Source of the DNA: CAZPUS01 sp964589825
GTDB taxonomy: Bacteria; Fibrobacterota; Chitinivibrionia; Chitinivibrionales; WJKA01
Reading direction: 5' to 3'
Assembly: GCA_964589825.1 (NCBI GenBank)
Contig: CAZPUS010000010.1
Span: 1-64,000 of the forward strand
DNA: 64,000 nucleotides
In this document: positions 63,242-64,000 of the stretch, piece after piece
How the letters are laid out: each line of letters opens with the position of its first letter
Position numbering within the stretch: the first letter of the stretch is position 1
Notes under the pieces: generated by a model
The model's database searches: none
What the model saw: only the letters and a program-made list of their open reading frames with translations
Told to the model about the DNA's origin: nothing
Translations under genes and position numbers: made by a program

Positions 63242-64000
63242 TCAGTACTCGATCGCGCCTCTGTACCGCTTATGATACCAACCGAACCAGTGTGCCGGAT
63301 ATTCCCTTATCCAGCCTGATATCATGTCGTTATGGCGCCTCTGAATATCCTCCACAGTTGCATGGGCTTCACTATCCCGATCGAGACGCTCCAACACGAT
63401 ACGATACGTGCCATCACGCTTCATGACACAACGAGCTCCGATAACCGCGCATTCGGTCTTTTTACATACCGCCGCAATAGCCCGTGTGGTATTTGCCGGT
63501 TTTGACAGAAAGGGGATCCGGGTGCCATGCCTGCCTGCATGCTGATCAATAAGCGCAGCGACCACCTGATTACGCCCGAGTATTCGACGAATTTTTTTCA
63601 TGGCGCCTCGCTGAAATACTGGTACGGTTCCGGTTCGCTTTCGTCTGCGAAGCAACCAGCCCTGCACATAGGGGTTTTTCATAGGCTTAAACAGCACATG
63701 GAGTCCTTCGATGCGGCTTCCGAATATATCGGCAAGCAATTCCCAGTTGCCAATATGTGCACATATTACCACTACGCCACGGTTCTTTTTGATTGCGGCA
63801 TCGATACTCTCTTCATTCTCGATTTCATATTCCGGCATCCGTCTGTATTGCATCAAAAATTCGACAAAATAGATACACGTATTGCGGTAAAGCTGACGAA
63901 TCAGCCGGGATCGAAAAGCAGCATCGACTATATCGACGTGTGCCATATTACACTCTACAACGCGACGATATACGTTCATCCTGTAAAGCACATAGCCGAT
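63242..64000 (-). CDS. Lysophospholipid/Kdo2-lipid A acyltransferase (LpxL-like), 5' end outside window
   Basis: The frame stays open to the window edge, so the N-terminus is missing. The visible 252 residues have CAHIGNWELLAD, the HX4E catalytic motif (HIGNWE), ALIDQHAGRHGTRIPFLSKPANTTRA and a C-terminal AHWFGWYHKRYR, as in LpxL/HtrB enzymes that add secondary acyl chains to lipid A. It is followed by thyX after 44 nt. Confidence 0.9.
   Translation of the reverse strand: MGYVLYRMNVYRRVVECNMAHVDIVDAAFRSRLIRQLYRNTCIYFVEFLMQYRRMPEYEIENEESIDAAIKKNRGVVVICAHIGNWELLADIFGSRIEGLHVLFKPMKNPYVQGWLLRRRKRTGTVPVFQRGAMKKIRRILGRNQVVAALIDQHAGRHGTRIPFLSKPANTTRAIAAVCKKTECAVIGARCVMKRDGTYRIVLERLDRDSEAHATVEDIQRRHNDMISGWIREYPAHWFGWYHKRYRGAIEY

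Overview
The window looks like a chromosomal segment of a Gram-negative bacterium of the FCB group. A member of Fibrobacterota (Chitinivibrio/Chitinispirillum-like) is my best guess. The reasons are a gingipain-fold PorU-type sortase and a PorV-like outer membrane protein (type IX secretion parts), an LpxL-like acyltransferase, MacB/TolC efflux, outer membrane beta-barrels, the Aquifex-type aconitase, ThyX, and a cytoplasmic histidine kinase with a LacI-like sensor. This placement is inference from gene content; there is no rRNA in the window. I see no phage, no complete insertion sequence and no CRISPR array.

Layout. 1-4.2 kb (+): a glycogen-phosphorylase-like protein that has lost many invariant active-site residues, overlapping an intact PTS enzyme I. 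4.2-11.3 kb (-): a secreted esterase, then a tripartite efflux operon (TolC, HlyD-type adaptor, ATPase, two MacB/FtsX permeases). 11.7-13.1 kb (+): TrpB2. 13.2-15.9 kb (-): PtsN-like EIIA, a small membrane protein, a ParB-domain protein and a glycosyltransferase. 16-23.3 kb (-): zinc-ribbon coiled-coil protein, a CAU tRNA, M50 protease, B-box/NodB deacetylase, MsbA-like exporter, IspE and a PorV-like protein. 23.5-28 kb: MgtE, an outer membrane protein, and a basic low-complexity membrane protein flanked by two copies of a 160-bp repeat. 28.1-33.5 kb (+): LarC and PorU. 33.6-35.3 kb (-): ObgE, FmdB and a truncated LamG-like ORF. 35.5-40.7 kb: GT9, transaldolase, methyltransferase, porin and an AcuC-like deacetylase. 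40.9-48.1 kb: an acetate/acetyl-CoA region (SatP and Acs on -, ADP-forming acyl-CoA synthetase and CoA-transferase/GNAT fusion on +). 48.2-54.1 kb (+): ArgD, ArgG, IspD, Tag, aconitase. 54.1-64 kb: sensor kinase, a small protein with a consensus promoter, GT39, PAP2, U32 protein, ThyX and an LpxL-like acyltransferase cut by the window edge.

How the genes fit together. Acs, the acetate transporter, an AcuC-type deacetylase and a GNAT-fused CoA-transferase sit around one divergent promoter region and look like a reversible-acetylation circuit for acetate activation. Enzyme I and EIIA(Ntr) without any sugar permease suggest a regulatory PTS, and the catalytically degraded phosphorylase is co-transcribed with enzyme I. 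The most unusual items are that pseudo-phosphorylase/enzyme I pair, a dispersed palindromic repeat family (four copies, one forming the end of a gene), a 67-residue protein with a textbook consensus promoter, and long G/C homopolymers at two envelope-related genes.
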